From Puccinellia tenuiflora (Eukaryota; Streptophyta; Magnoliopsida; Poales; Poaceae): a stretch of 64,000 nt of DNA. Below the pieces are notes generated by a model. It searched no databases and had not been told where the DNA came from. It saw only the letters and a list, made by a program, of their open reading frames with translations. Of the stretch, positions 1-10,356 are shown in pieces. Numbering within the stretch: position 1 is the first letter of the stretch; each line of letters starts with the position of its first letter. The stretch is taken from assembly GCA_012064385.1 (NCBI GenBank), contig QRDG01001520.1, positions 434,001-498,000 on the forward strand. Direction: 5' to 3'. A program made the translations under genes and the position numbers.

Positions 1-714
1 AAACCCAGGGAAGCCTGACTCCTGGATTAAACAAAAACACATGGAGACTTTCGGCAGTTGGTTGCGATTACATCTCATGAATGACACCGATGTTGGAGAT
101 CAACTCTACTTATTGGCCGCGTCACCATCTTCGACTGTATTGACTTTCCAAGGGTACGAGATAAATGGGAATACATTTTACACGATCGCCCAAGATAAAA
201 AGAGTACCAACCAAAACAGTGGTGTTCGCTTTGATGCAACAGATGAGAATGGACAAAGGACATATACTATGGTCACATAGAGGAGATATGGGAACTTGAC
301 TATGGACCTACTTTTAAGGTCCCTTTGTTTCGGTGCAGTTGGGTCAACATGAATGGAGAAGGGGTAAAGGTAGACCAGCTGTACGGAATGACAACAATGG
401 ATCTCAAGAATCTTGTATACAGAGACGAACCATTCGTCCTAACCAATGATGTGGCTCAGGTTTTCTATGTGAAGGACATGAGCTCCAGATCGAAAAAAAG
501 AAAACATAAGGAAACAAATACATCACACGATGAGCCAAAGCGTCACATAGTTCTTTCAGGAAAAAGAAACATCGTGGAAGTCGAGGACAAGACAGACATG
601 TCAGCAGACTATAATAAGTTTGATGAAATTCCGCACTTCACAGTGAAAACTGACCCAAGCATCCCGTTACATAACGAAGAAACTCCATGGTTACGGCCGA
701 AGAAGCGATCATAG
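1..714 (+). pseudogene. TNP2-like CACTA transposase, C-terminal part, frameshifted
   Basis: The reading frame enters from outside the window. Residues such as MNDTDVGDQLYLL and ENGQRTY, then EEIWELDYG, KVPLFRCSWV, DLKNLVYRDEPFVL and VAQVFYV, match the C-terminal region (DUF4216-like) of En/Spm TNP2 transposases. The protein ends at a TAG at 712-714 after a lysine/arginine-rich tail. Around 260-275 the frame changes: an apparent extra two bases in an ATATA stretch turn the expected GQRTYYGHIEE into a stop at 278-280. The catalytic part of the transposase is not in the window. This would be the DNA-binding and cleavage protein of the element, now non-functional. Confidence in the family is high; the exact lesion needs an alignment. 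Confidence 0.8.
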
Positions 715-739
715 AGATCATGATCTAAGTATGAGTTCC

Positions 740-1099
740 CCTATAATCTAAAAAATGAATTTTCCATAAATTGATAGTTACAATTTTATCAACAATTTGA
801 TATTTTAATTGAATTTTTCTGATAAATAGATGAAAAGATATTGAATTTATAAATTTAATTAACGACTTAATTAAGTTCAAATTCCAAAAAATTTAATTAA
901 ATGAATTCACCTCTAATCTCAAAAAAATGAATTTGTCACAAATAGATAGATTACATTTTTTAATCAACAATTTGATATTTTAATTGCATTTTTCTGATAA
1001 ACATATGAAAAGATATTGAATTTATAAGTTTAATGACTTAATTAAGTTCAAATTCCAAAAAAATTAATTAAATGAATTCACTTCTAATCTCAAACAAAA
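740..1099. repeat. Two-copy AT-rich tandem duplication, about 180 bp per unit
   Basis: The block beginning near 740 and ending CTCTAATCTC (about 921) is repeated with small differences from about 922 to 1099. Both units contain the same runs, for example CAACAATTTGATATTTTAATTG and TTAATTAAGTTCAAATTCC. It lies directly after the transposase stop and is probably 3' non-coding sequence of the CACTA element. Confidence 0.75.
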
Positions 1100-1323
1100 A
1101 TGACAAAATGGTTAATAGTTTCTATAGTTAGAATAATTATTTTAGAAAACCGAAAATGGTCTTGGATTATTTATTCAAATTTAAACACTTTTCATGTTGA
1201 AATTTAGTCTTTTAAAATTCAAAACCATTTGAAATTCATATTCAAACACCATAATAAGAAAAAAAAGGCGGGAACAACATTCAGAACTGAAAATTTTCAG
1301 GGCATTAAAATTTTCAGGGCATT
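1100..1323. other. Non-coding CACTA internal sequence
   Basis: This is AT-rich sequence with no recognisable gene. A short direct duplication (AAAATTTTCAGGGCATT twice, about 1290-1324) leads into the palindrome cluster that follows. Confidence 0.5.
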
Positions 1324-1521
1324 GGTCCCGGTTCGTGGCATGAACCGAGACTAAAGGGTATTTTGGCGCGCACCTTTTCAGTGCCACCGAAAATGACCTT
1401 TAGGTCCGGTTGGTACCACCAACCAGGACTAAAGGCTAGGCCTATAGTCCCGGTTGGTGCCTCCAACCGGGTCTAAAGACCCTTTGGTCCCGGTTGGTGG
1501 CACCAACCGGACGTAAAGGTC
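1324..1521. repeat. Internal cluster of four subterminal-type palindromes
   Basis: Four imperfect palindromes are seen at about 1324-1356, 1398-1436, 1444-1478 and 1482-1521. Each has the form (T)CCCGGTTGGTG..CACCAACCGG followed by (A)CTAAAG. The same motif recurs at the true right end (15698-15800). In CACTA elements such subterminal repeats bind the element's regulatory protein. Here they sit between the transposase tail and the putative leader of the second gene, so they may act as its promoter region. The motif is seen directly; the regulatory role is inferred. Confidence 0.7.
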
Positions 1522-1559
1522 TTTACTTTAAATCTGGCCGGCCTCTTCTTCCCCCAACT

Positions 1560-1866
1560 CCTCTCATTTTCGACTAAGGACCAGCGCGCTATAGGAACCG
1601 ACGCCGACGCCATCAGGTTGCCCAAATCCGCTGCCGGCCTCCACGCGCCCGCCACCGCCGGCCTCCACGTGTCGCCGCCCTCCGCCGCCCGCTCCTCCGG
1701 CCGTGCCTCCTCCCCCGGCTGCGCCTCCTCCTCCGGCCTCGCCTCCACCGCGCGCCCGGCCTACTCCGGCCGCCACCACCACCGCCTCGGCCACCACCAC
1801 CGCGCGCCCTACTCCGGCCTCCACCACCACCGCCTCGGCCTACTCCGGCCGCCACCACCACCACAG
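1560..1866 (+). other. Probable untranslated leader exon of the CACTA second gene
   Basis: This is a strongly GC-rich stretch of CCG/CCACC-type triplets that ends CCACCACCACCACAG|GTTTGT, a plausible splice donor at 1866/1867. A matching acceptor, ATTTTGCAG, ends at 2969, just before the ATG at 2975. The long reading frames seen here on both strands are low-complexity proline or glycine runs and are not convincing proteins. Confidence 0.4.
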
Positions 1867-2969
1867 GTTTGTATTTTTTCATTTTAGTAAACTTAGCAAT
1901 TTTGTGTAGCTTAGTTAGGAATTAGTAGCAAGTTATTAATTTGAAAGTTATTAATTTGTGTAGCAAATTATTAATTAGTGTAGTAAATTTAGAAATTTTA
2001 GCAAATTTGAAAATGTAGCAAATTTAGAAGAGTTAGAAAATTTTGCAAAGTTATTTTATTAATGTTTGTTCAAAATTTAGGTTGTTATTTTAGGTCTTGC
2101 AAATTTAGATTATCTTGCAAATTTAGAAAATTTAGGTTGTTATTTTAGAAAAATTGAAAATGTAGCAAATTTAGCAAAGTTAAATTTTTTAGCAAAGTTT
2201 GAAAATTTAGCAAAGCAATGTTATTTGATGATTGTGTTAGCAAAGTTAGTAATTTAAATTAGTTAGTAATTTAAATTGTTGAATTTGCTACTGCTTTTAG
2301 GGTTAGTAATTTAGTTAGTTAGTTTTAGTTAGTAATTTAGTTAGTAATTTAAATTAGTTAGTAATTTTAGTTAGTTAGTAATTTAGTTAGTTAGTTTTAG
2401 TTTTAGTTAGTTAATTTTAGGCTTCATATTTATTTATGATTTTAGGCTTCATATTTGTATAAATAAATATTTATCCAAATCCAATAATTTTAGGCTTCAT
2501 ATTTATTGTATGATAGAATTGGATTTGGTATAGTTATTTATTTATTTATTTACGATATAAGTGGATTTGATATAGTTTTGTATGAACTGATGGAATTGAT
2601 AGAATTATTTGTATGAATTGATGGAATTGATAGAATTGTATACTCTGATGTTTTTAATCGGCGCACCGTGTAATTGGAGCTGTGTACAATTTTGCTCAAG
2701 TGATGTTCATGTGAAGTACAATGATATCGAAATGTGTAGTTAGTTAATGATTCCTATTTCGTAGGTGTCATATTATTACTACAATTCAATTTTGTTCCAT
2801 TTCAGACAAGATGAAATGCTGAATTATTTGTCATATATATCACCATGACGACGCTTAGAAACAACAGGCGCAGCAACGCGCGCCTTTCCTTCTAGTACCA
2901 TTCTATTCCTACAAGTTTTCTGAACTACACGGCAGAGACGGCTCCGAAAATAACTTTCGTATTTTGCAG
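1867..2969 (+). other. Low-complexity AT-rich intron-like sequence
   Basis: The sequence is built of degenerate microrepeats (AGTTAGTAATTTA, AAATTTAGCAAA, ATTTATTTATTT, TTGATAGAATT). It is flanked by a donor-like CAG|GTTTGT and an acceptor-like TTTTGCAG. A short ATG frame at 2845 stops after 16 codons. No protein is recognised. Confidence 0.5.
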
Positions 2970-2974
2970 AAACT

Positions 2975-3831
2975 ATGGAACCACACGGCAAAGACAAAAA
3001 TGAGGAAAATATCCTCGAGGATATGATCCGCGGCGAGGATGACGCAAGCCACTTTCTGAACGACTCCGGTGAGGGGGATGAGTCTCTCAACCGAGGAGAC
3101 GGCGTCTCCAACGCCTGGGAAGAGGCTGAACTCGGCGTCTCCGATGAGGGAGAAGCCGACAAGGCAGAAGCCGTCGGCTCCGGTGCAACATTGATTATTA
3201 CAAACTCTGACGAGGTGCATATATATTTATATTAATTAATTTAGCCTCTGTTGTCTATATACACATACTAACGGTCTTTCTAATTTTAGCCATCCGGATC
3301 GAGCAAATCCTCTGTAAGGACGAAACAAGGCCCAACCAAAAATTTGGAGGACCATCTCCGGTACAGGATCGAAGAAGTCACTGCAGACGGCGAACCCATT
3401 GCTCCAATTGATGTTAGAAAAAAAATTGTGAAGCAATGCGATGTTGTTGTTAGGGACTACGTCCCGATCACCATCCGAGAATGGAATAAGCCAGGGGATC
3501 CTAAAGTTAGCTGGCTCGGCCCCGAAGGCAAAAAACGCCTTTTTGAAAAGGTCATGGTTAATTTCACCTTGCCGTTGCCAAAGGTGGATCCAAAGGAGGG
3601 GGAGCCAGATGAGGAGGAGAGGGATGTCCAAAAAAAAAGCTCTAGTAGATAAAGTCAAGGCGTGGGCTCTTAAGAAGATGGCTGAGCTATTCAACAAATT
3701 TAAGAAAAGATTGTACACCAACTTTATCTTGAAAGATAAAACTCCGGATTTCGATCACGGGTATGAGAAGATAAGAGACTACTGGGAAGATTTTGTGGCG
3801 TACAAGAAATCGGAGGAAGCTCAGTTAAATT
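2975..3831 (+). pseudogene. CACTA second gene, 5' part
   Basis: Exon 1 (2975-3214) encodes an acidic N-terminus (HGKDKNEENILEDMIRGEDD). A 75-nt intron with GT-AG ends (3215-3289) follows, and the frame resumes with PSGSSKSSVRTKQGPTKN. The downstream part (LRYRIEEVTADGEPIAP, ITIREWNKP, WLGPEGKKRLFEKVMVNFTLP) matches proteins encoded next to En/Spm transposases in grasses. A nine-A run at 3630-3638 marks a frameshift: the first frame stops at 3652, and the homologous continuation (VKAWALKKMAELFNKFKKRL) is in another frame. The gene is then cut by the copia insertion at 3831/3832 and continues at 12276. The function of this N-terminal region is unknown. Confidence 0.75.
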
Positions 3832-5676
3832 TGTTGGGAATATGCCCTAGAGGCAATAATAAAATGGTTTATTAGCATATTCATGTTTATGATAATAGTT
3901 TATTCTCCATGCTATAATTGTATTAATTGGAAACATAATACATGTGTGGAATATAAACAAACAGGTGTCCCTAGTAAGCCTCTACCGGACTAGTTCGTTA
4001 GTCAAGAGATGGTTAGAGTTTCCTAATCATGGACTTGTTATAGTCACTTGATAACAGAGTCATATCATTAGGAGTAATGATGTGATGGACAAGACCCAAA
4101 AATAAAGAGTTGCAATTGATCGTGTCATACAGTTTTATTGCCAACACTTTTAGTATGCCAAGTATAGTTTCCATAGACCATGAGATTGTGTCACTCCCGT
4201 TTACCGGAGGAATACTTTGTGGACATCAAACGTCACTTCATAACTGGGTGATTATAAAGGTGGCTTTCAGGTATCTCCGATGGTATTTGTTGGGTGACAT
4301 GAATGAAGATTGGGATTTGTCCTTCCTTGTGACGGAAAAGATATCTCTGGGACTTCTCGGTAATATAGCACCAGAAAGGTTGCAACCATGTGATTAAGTG
4401 TTAATCATGGAGATCCTATATTATGGACTAATAAAGAGAATTTGCCAGGTAGCGAGATAGAACTAGATATGGAGATAAAGACGATCAAATCTCGGGCAAA
4501 TTAAATATCGGTGAGACAAAGGGAATCGTATACGAGATTAAGAATCTTCGGCATCGTGGTTCAATCGATAAGGAACTTCGTTGAATATGTAGGAGTCAAT
4601 ATGGGCATCCCGGTCACGCTATTAATTATTGATCTGATCATGCCTGCATATTCTCGAACCCGTAGGGTCACACACTTAACGCTCCGATGTAGCTAGGATT
4701 TGCGATGAGATATTTGATGGTATGAACGAATGGTGATCCGGAGTCTCGTATGAGATCCTAGATATCATGAGGAGCTCCGGAAGGGTCCGGAGATAAAGTT
4801 TCGTATAAGGAAAGTGGTTTCTAGGGTTCCGGAAAAGTTCGGGAAAATTCCAGCAGAGTACCGGAAGATTCTAGAAGGTTCCAGAAGGTTTCGGAGGGCC
4901 CCACCTTTGGGGGCCACAAACCTAGGAGCCATGCACTTAACGCTCCCACTTGGGCTGGCCGCACCCTCTCCCTAAAGGCCCATGCGGCTGGCCCATGTGG
5001 GAGGCACCCAAAACCCTAGGGAGCCGACTTGGGGAACAAGTTCCCTCAAGCCGCCGGCCCTAGGACTTGGAGGAGGGGCCAAGGCATCCCCCCCCCCCCA
5101 CGCCTATATAAAGGGGAGGGGAGGGCTTGGCGAAGCCCTATCCGCGGGAAAACCTCCACCCTAGCTCTATCCGCGCCCCACCTCTCCCCGGAGGGCTGCC
5201 GCCTCCTAGACCTACACCTCTAGATGCATCACCCCTAGCGTAGGGCTGCTGCGCCATCTCCTCATCATCCTCCTCGTGCCATGGCTTTGGCGAAGCCATG
5301 CTCGCGGAGATCTACACCATCAACGCCACCACAACCGTCATGGTGCCGAGATCTATCTAGCCACGTCCTCCTCGCTTGCGGGATCAAGGAGAGGACGTCT
5401 ACATCGAGCCGTATGTGTGGATACCGCGGAGGTGCTGCTCGTTGCGGTGCTTCATCGGATTGGATCTTCGAGCAAATACATCTCCTCGCGACTAGATGAG
5501 TCTAGTTGCAGGGATCGACTAGCTAACCCCTGCACCGACAAAACGCGTTTGTTGATCTTCAAGGGTAAGATATTAGATCTCATCTTCACTACCACCGTCT
5601 AATAGATTTAGATCCTTGGGGTTTCTTCCGCTTATTTCGTAGGAAATTTTTTGTTTTCTCTGCAACGACCCCTTCC
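3832..5676 (+). repeat. 5' LTR of the copia element
   Basis: The LTR runs from TGTTGGG to about 5676; the primer-binding site starts at 5678. A TATA-like CCTATATAAAGG sits at about 5103-5114. Compared with the 3' LTR it is about 75 bp shorter. It lacks a segment after GGGGAGGGCT (near 5120). Near 4930-4950 it also carries a replaced patch that repeats a sequence found upstream in the same LTR. Confidence 0.9.
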
Positions 5677-5677
5677 G

Positions 5678-5689
5678 TGGTATCAGAGC
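5678..5689 (+). promoter_or_regulatory. Primer-binding site for initiator tRNA-Met
   Basis: TGGTATCAGAGC lies one base after the 5' LTR and is the standard minus-strand priming site of BARE-type copia elements. Confidence 0.9.
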
Positions 5690-7074
5690 CTAGATCTATT
5701 CGTAGATGTTGGTGCGATTAGAACACAAGTGTTGTGGGCATTGATATTTTATGTTGCTACCTTCTCGCGTGCACTTTGCGTATCTTACTCATCCACGCAC
5801 GAGAGACCGGTTCCATGACAAACATGCAACTTGTATTGCATAAGTGGCTGGCGGGTGTCTGTTTCTCTTGCTCTAGTGAAGATGCAATTTTCAATGGAAG
5901 TCCTTTCAAAAGGATGAGTAAATAAGCAACTACTATATCACCGTTGTGGTTTTGCGTAGATTAGAACGGTTCTATCTTGTTGACCCAAGCCACGTAAAAA
6001 TTGCACAAACAAATTAGAGGACGTCTAACTTGTTTTTGCAGGGTCTGTGATGTGGTATGGCCAATATGTGATTTGTGATAATGTATACAATGATCATGTT
6101 TGTAATCTTTCGCGACTTGCATGTCGTCGAGTACGGCAACCGGCAGGAGCCATATGGTTGTCTTTTATTTTATGTGACCTGCGTGTCATTGAATCACCAT
6201 GTAATTGCTTTACTTTATTGCTAAGAGTAGCATTAGTTGTAGTTGCAATAGTTGGTGGACAACCATGGTGATGGCGCCACAATGATGGAGATCATGCCGG
6301 TGATGATGGAGATCATGTCGGTGCTTTGGAGATGGAGATCAAAGGCATAAGAAGAAAGGCCATATCATATCACAATTATGAATTGCATGTGATGTTAATC
6401 CTTTTATGCACCTTATTGTTATGCTTAGATGTGATCGCGACGGTAGCATGATAAGGTGATCTCTCACGTTAATATCAAGAAGTGTTCTTCCCGAGTATGC
6501 ACCGTTGCCAAAGTTCTTCGTTTCGAAGCACCACGTGATGATCGGGTGTGATAGATTCAACCTTCACATACAACGGGTGTAAGCCAGTTTACACATTCAG
6601 AAATACTACGGTTTCCTTGACGAGCCTAGCATGTACAGACATGGCCTCGGAACACAAGAGCCGAAAGGCTAAACACGAGTCATATGGATGATCAACATGG
6701 TGATGTTCACCTTTGAAGCTACATCATCTCACGTGATGATCGGTTGTGGTGTAGTGGATTTGGATCGTGTGTCACTAAACAACCAGATAGATGTTGAGTT
6801 TAGTGGGAGTTCATTAAGATGAACTAAAATTATCATAAACAAAAGTCCTAAGATGTCTTTGCAAAAATCATTGTAGATCATGGTCGACTATGGTAGTCTG
6901 TTCATTGCTGAATGACTGCGTCTCGATGGGTCAAATTTGTTGAGTAGTACCTGCGTCTTGAAAAAGTCCTACACACCAATGCTGAGCTCTACGTGCTAGA
7001 AGAACCAATAGGAGATAAACCCAAACATTTCTGTAAGCTATGAAGAGTACATGGAGTGGTTTTGAACCACCTAC
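5690..7074 (+). other. Copia leader and upstream internal region, non-coding
   Basis: There is no sustained reading frame. The sequence is intermediate between the primer-binding site and the gag remnant and is probably untranslated leader plus decayed gag N-terminus. Confidence 0.55.
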
Positions 7075-7500
7075 TTGAAAGTCAAGTGGATGATGTGCAC
7101 CTTCATGAATTCTGACCTAAGTAGACAGTTCAAGAACTTGACTGCAATGGAGATTGTAGGTGAGCTGAAAAATAGATTTTCAGCACAAGTTAGAATTGTA
7201 AGGTTCGAATGTCTGAACGGTTTTCTTTCACTCAAGATGGAAGAGAACACTTGCTTGGAACAACACCTGAGGATAATGCATGAGATACATCATCGTCTAG
7301 TGCTTGTTTGGAACCACGAGATGAATGACGGTTTCGCGATAGATGGGGTGATACGCTAGCTTCTCCCCAGCTTCAAGAATTATGCCGGAGACTATGTCAT
7401 GGGAAGGGATTTGATCACTTTCTATGAGTTTGTGTCTCGACTGCGTCATGTCAAAGTGGAACCCATAGCAAGAGAAGTTGACAATGCAGAAAGTATATAG
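7075..7500 (+). pseudogene. Copia gag remnant (UBN2-like)
   Basis: The frame reads through NSDLSRQFKNLTAMEIVGEL, FECLNGFLSLKMEE and LEQHLRIMHEIHHRL, a pattern shared with the gag/UBN2 domain of BARE-type copia elements. A TAG at 7357-7359 interrupts it. The same frame then continues with LLPSFKNYAGDYVMGRDLITF and ends at a TAG near 7498-7500. Gag would form the virus-like particle. No zinc knuckle is visible downstream, so only the central gag region survives. Confidence 0.65.
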
Positions 7501-10342
7501 TGATATACAAGTTATAAGTGTTTAAGTCCAAATTGCAATTGTGGCGGTTTCGATAAGTATTTGATACTCATTCTGTTTTATGAAAACAGAACCTGCTGCT
7601 TGAGATTTGCATAAAGGATCTGGGAAGACGTTGCGGAATGGTGGCAATCAAGGAGTTGATGCTGGCAACGACCTGTCTCTACATTTATCATTTTTTATTA
7701 GAGGATTTGAATAAGTTTTGTAATCGAATTAAGTGTGATTTTGATTAGTGTGTCTTGCTTATGTGAGACGGTTATTCATGTTAAAGACAATGGTTGTTCT
7801 ATTTTCATGAGTGATCCTTTTTGGAAATCACAAGTTTCGATTATAAGTGTATTATTCTTATTATAATCTAGATGATAAATTGGTTGAACATTTATAAATA
7901 AGAGACATACTAAAGATATCCAAAACTTAATAATGACAATTGTTTTAGTCGTGCTAAATATTGAATAAACATTTTGATGTTTTATCAATGCGCCTTATTG
8001 TAAGGAGTATGACTAAAATGCCACCCTTTGGAAGAGTGACAGGAGTTGCTGGAAATAAACACAAGTGCTGGTTGTATTTTTAGCGAATGTTAAATGTCTT
8101 TATTTTGTACGCTCCATCATAAAAGATATGAGTAAATAGATGTATTTATTCGAGTTATGATATTTGATGAGATCAAATAAAATTATGGAGTTTAGGATAT
8201 TAAGTTAACAAGAAAATTGAGTCTTTATGATTTGATCAAAAGAGACAAAATATTTGAGTTATATGTTAGTACGCGGACTTGTGAGAAGTGTTATCACAAA
8301 TTACAATGTTTAGAATATTTCAAAGGAGTTTGATATGTCCTAAGATATTGTAATCACACACTATTTGATATTGTGTGGTCTCAAAGAAGGGTTTTATTTC
8401 GGGGGTTTGATAATAGCATTTAGATTTATTTGATAAACACTCTGTTTAGAAATAAGGGTCTATGTATGATTCGCATGTATTTTTCATATGAGTTATGAGA
8501 AAAGGTGGTTTCATTAATTATGAGATAATTAGAGACTATTGCGAATAATGTTGTAGTAAATTCATAAGTATGACTATGAATGTGATTCCACAATATGAGA
8601 CTAAAAGGGACAAACCAATTTGTTGGTTGTGCTAAGCATTTTAGTGGTTTATCATGAAAAGGTTTCATTGATAAAAGAATTGATGGAATAAATGAAAAGC
8701 CAAAACCTTGCTTGTTCATGTATCAAGTGGCACATATGTAAAGTGCTCTGTTGGTTAAAACTTGACACATGAAGGAATTAATGATGGTGATCATTGAATT
8801 TCGGTTTAGCTTGTCTAAAGAAAAGTAGGATTCAAGAATATTAAAGTTTGTCAGGTTACAAAATAATATTCATGATTTACTTGTCATGTTTGAGAAACAA
8901 GACATACCTACGAAACTACAAAGAAGAAATAGAAGCCTTAAATACGAAAGTGACTAAGAGTCATTCGATGTTAAGTTTAAATCACAAAGTAATTGTTGCT
9001 TGATTTTGTGAAAGTGATGTTTCACATATTTATTCCTCAAAAGGTGTTTTGTAGAGAATAAATAAAACTTAAAGCTAGTAGAGTACTAGTGTTCGTATAT
9101 GAGTTCTCGATTTAAAAGTTAATTAAGAATTTTGGAGGTGTCCAAAGTATCGAGAAAGTGCATAAGAAACTGAGTGGAATCTAATTAAGATATGTGGTGA
9201 CATATATTAAGTTAGAGCAAAAACTATTTTTTCCATGATCAAAATATGTGGTGACATATGTTTGAGTGGGAGCTAGTTAAATCATGGTCAAATATAAGGA
9301 TAACATATTTCTGAGTGGGAGCCAAAGTGGTTTTCACAATTTAATATGTGTATGGTGTATGTTTGAGTGGGAGTTTACAACATCTTGTTTGTGTGAAATA
9401 GAGATTTCATAAATGTTGTAAATAAGTCATGAACCAAAGTATAACTTATGAAGTTAGTCAAATATCCATGGAGATGGATGTATATATGGAGGATAGATAT
9501 GTTTGATAACATTATGTCATGATGTTTTACCTAAGTAAGATTTTGAAAGAGTTCAAAATGGAACAAGAGAAGAAAGGTTCATCTGCTTGTGAAAAATAGG
9601 TGAAACATTGAGTTGATAACTCAGTACAAAATGATGGTTGGAGGATATGTTAGTGTTTGCTTTGAATTGTTCATAGGACTAAAACATATAAGAACTATGT
9701 GTTTTGTATTTGACGATATGTGACCCAAGTTCTTGGTTAGAAGAACGTGTTAGAATGAGAAGTCATTTTAACATGAAGATGAGATAAATTGAATCTAGAG
9801 AGTGGTAGACTTCGTTGAAGTCATAAAACCAAACTAGATTTGAAATCTCATAAAGGCAGAAGCGCAGCGAAAGCATGATCGAAAATATCGAAGTGACATG
9901 ATTGCACTGTCGATTTGTGAGTCTACAACATATAGGAGTATATGATTAATTCAAGGATTAAAAGATATAATATTTTGGTTTGAGAAATTTGTTTCAAGAC
10001 TGAGTGAGTTCCGGGTGCACATGCTATGTGAAAGTTCCTTTTGACTGATCATACGTCATGTAGGCATAAAGGGAAACGAAAATCTCACTCTGTAACCAAA
10101 TGTATTATATTCTTCATATGATGATGAAATTATCATGTGATGATAAGAGGTTTATCATGAGATGATAAAGTAATGTCAAACTAGGTGACGTTAACGTTTT
10201 GCAAAGAACATAAAAAACTGTATAGTACAGAATACGGACAGAACCTCTTCCACGAGCAAACATGATCGGCACTAAGACTCCATGAGTGTTAGACACCATG
10301 AGTGTTGGATCTAGAAAATGTAAACTAGATTATTGACTCTAG
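7501..10342 (+). other. Degenerate copia internal region without recognisable pol
   Basis: About 2.8 kb of AT-rich sequence has no reading frame above about 100 codons that resembles integrase, reverse transcriptase or RNase H. The phrase TTTGAGTGGGAG or close variants recur near 9260, 9310 and 9360, similar to the real purine tract at 10343-10356. It is either an extremely decayed pol or non-coding filler of a non-autonomous lineage. Confidence 0.5.
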
Positions 10343-10356
10343 TGCAAGTGGGAGAC
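10343..10356 (+). promoter_or_regulatory. Polypurine tract of the copia element
   Basis: GCAAGTGGGAGAC directly precedes the 3' LTR start TGTTGGG at 10357. It is the expected plus-strand primer. Confidence 0.8.

Noticed and set aside
1473..1909. Long overlapping frames on both strands (Pro-, Ala-, Gly- or Arg-rich)
   Set aside because: They result from a CCG/CCACC triplet-rich stretch that is open in nearly every frame. There is no domain, and the stretch ends in a splice-donor-like site.
3832..5676. Reading frames of 60-108 codons inside the copia LTRs
   Set aside because: The same frames recur in both LTRs with changes; they are known non-coding LTR sequence.
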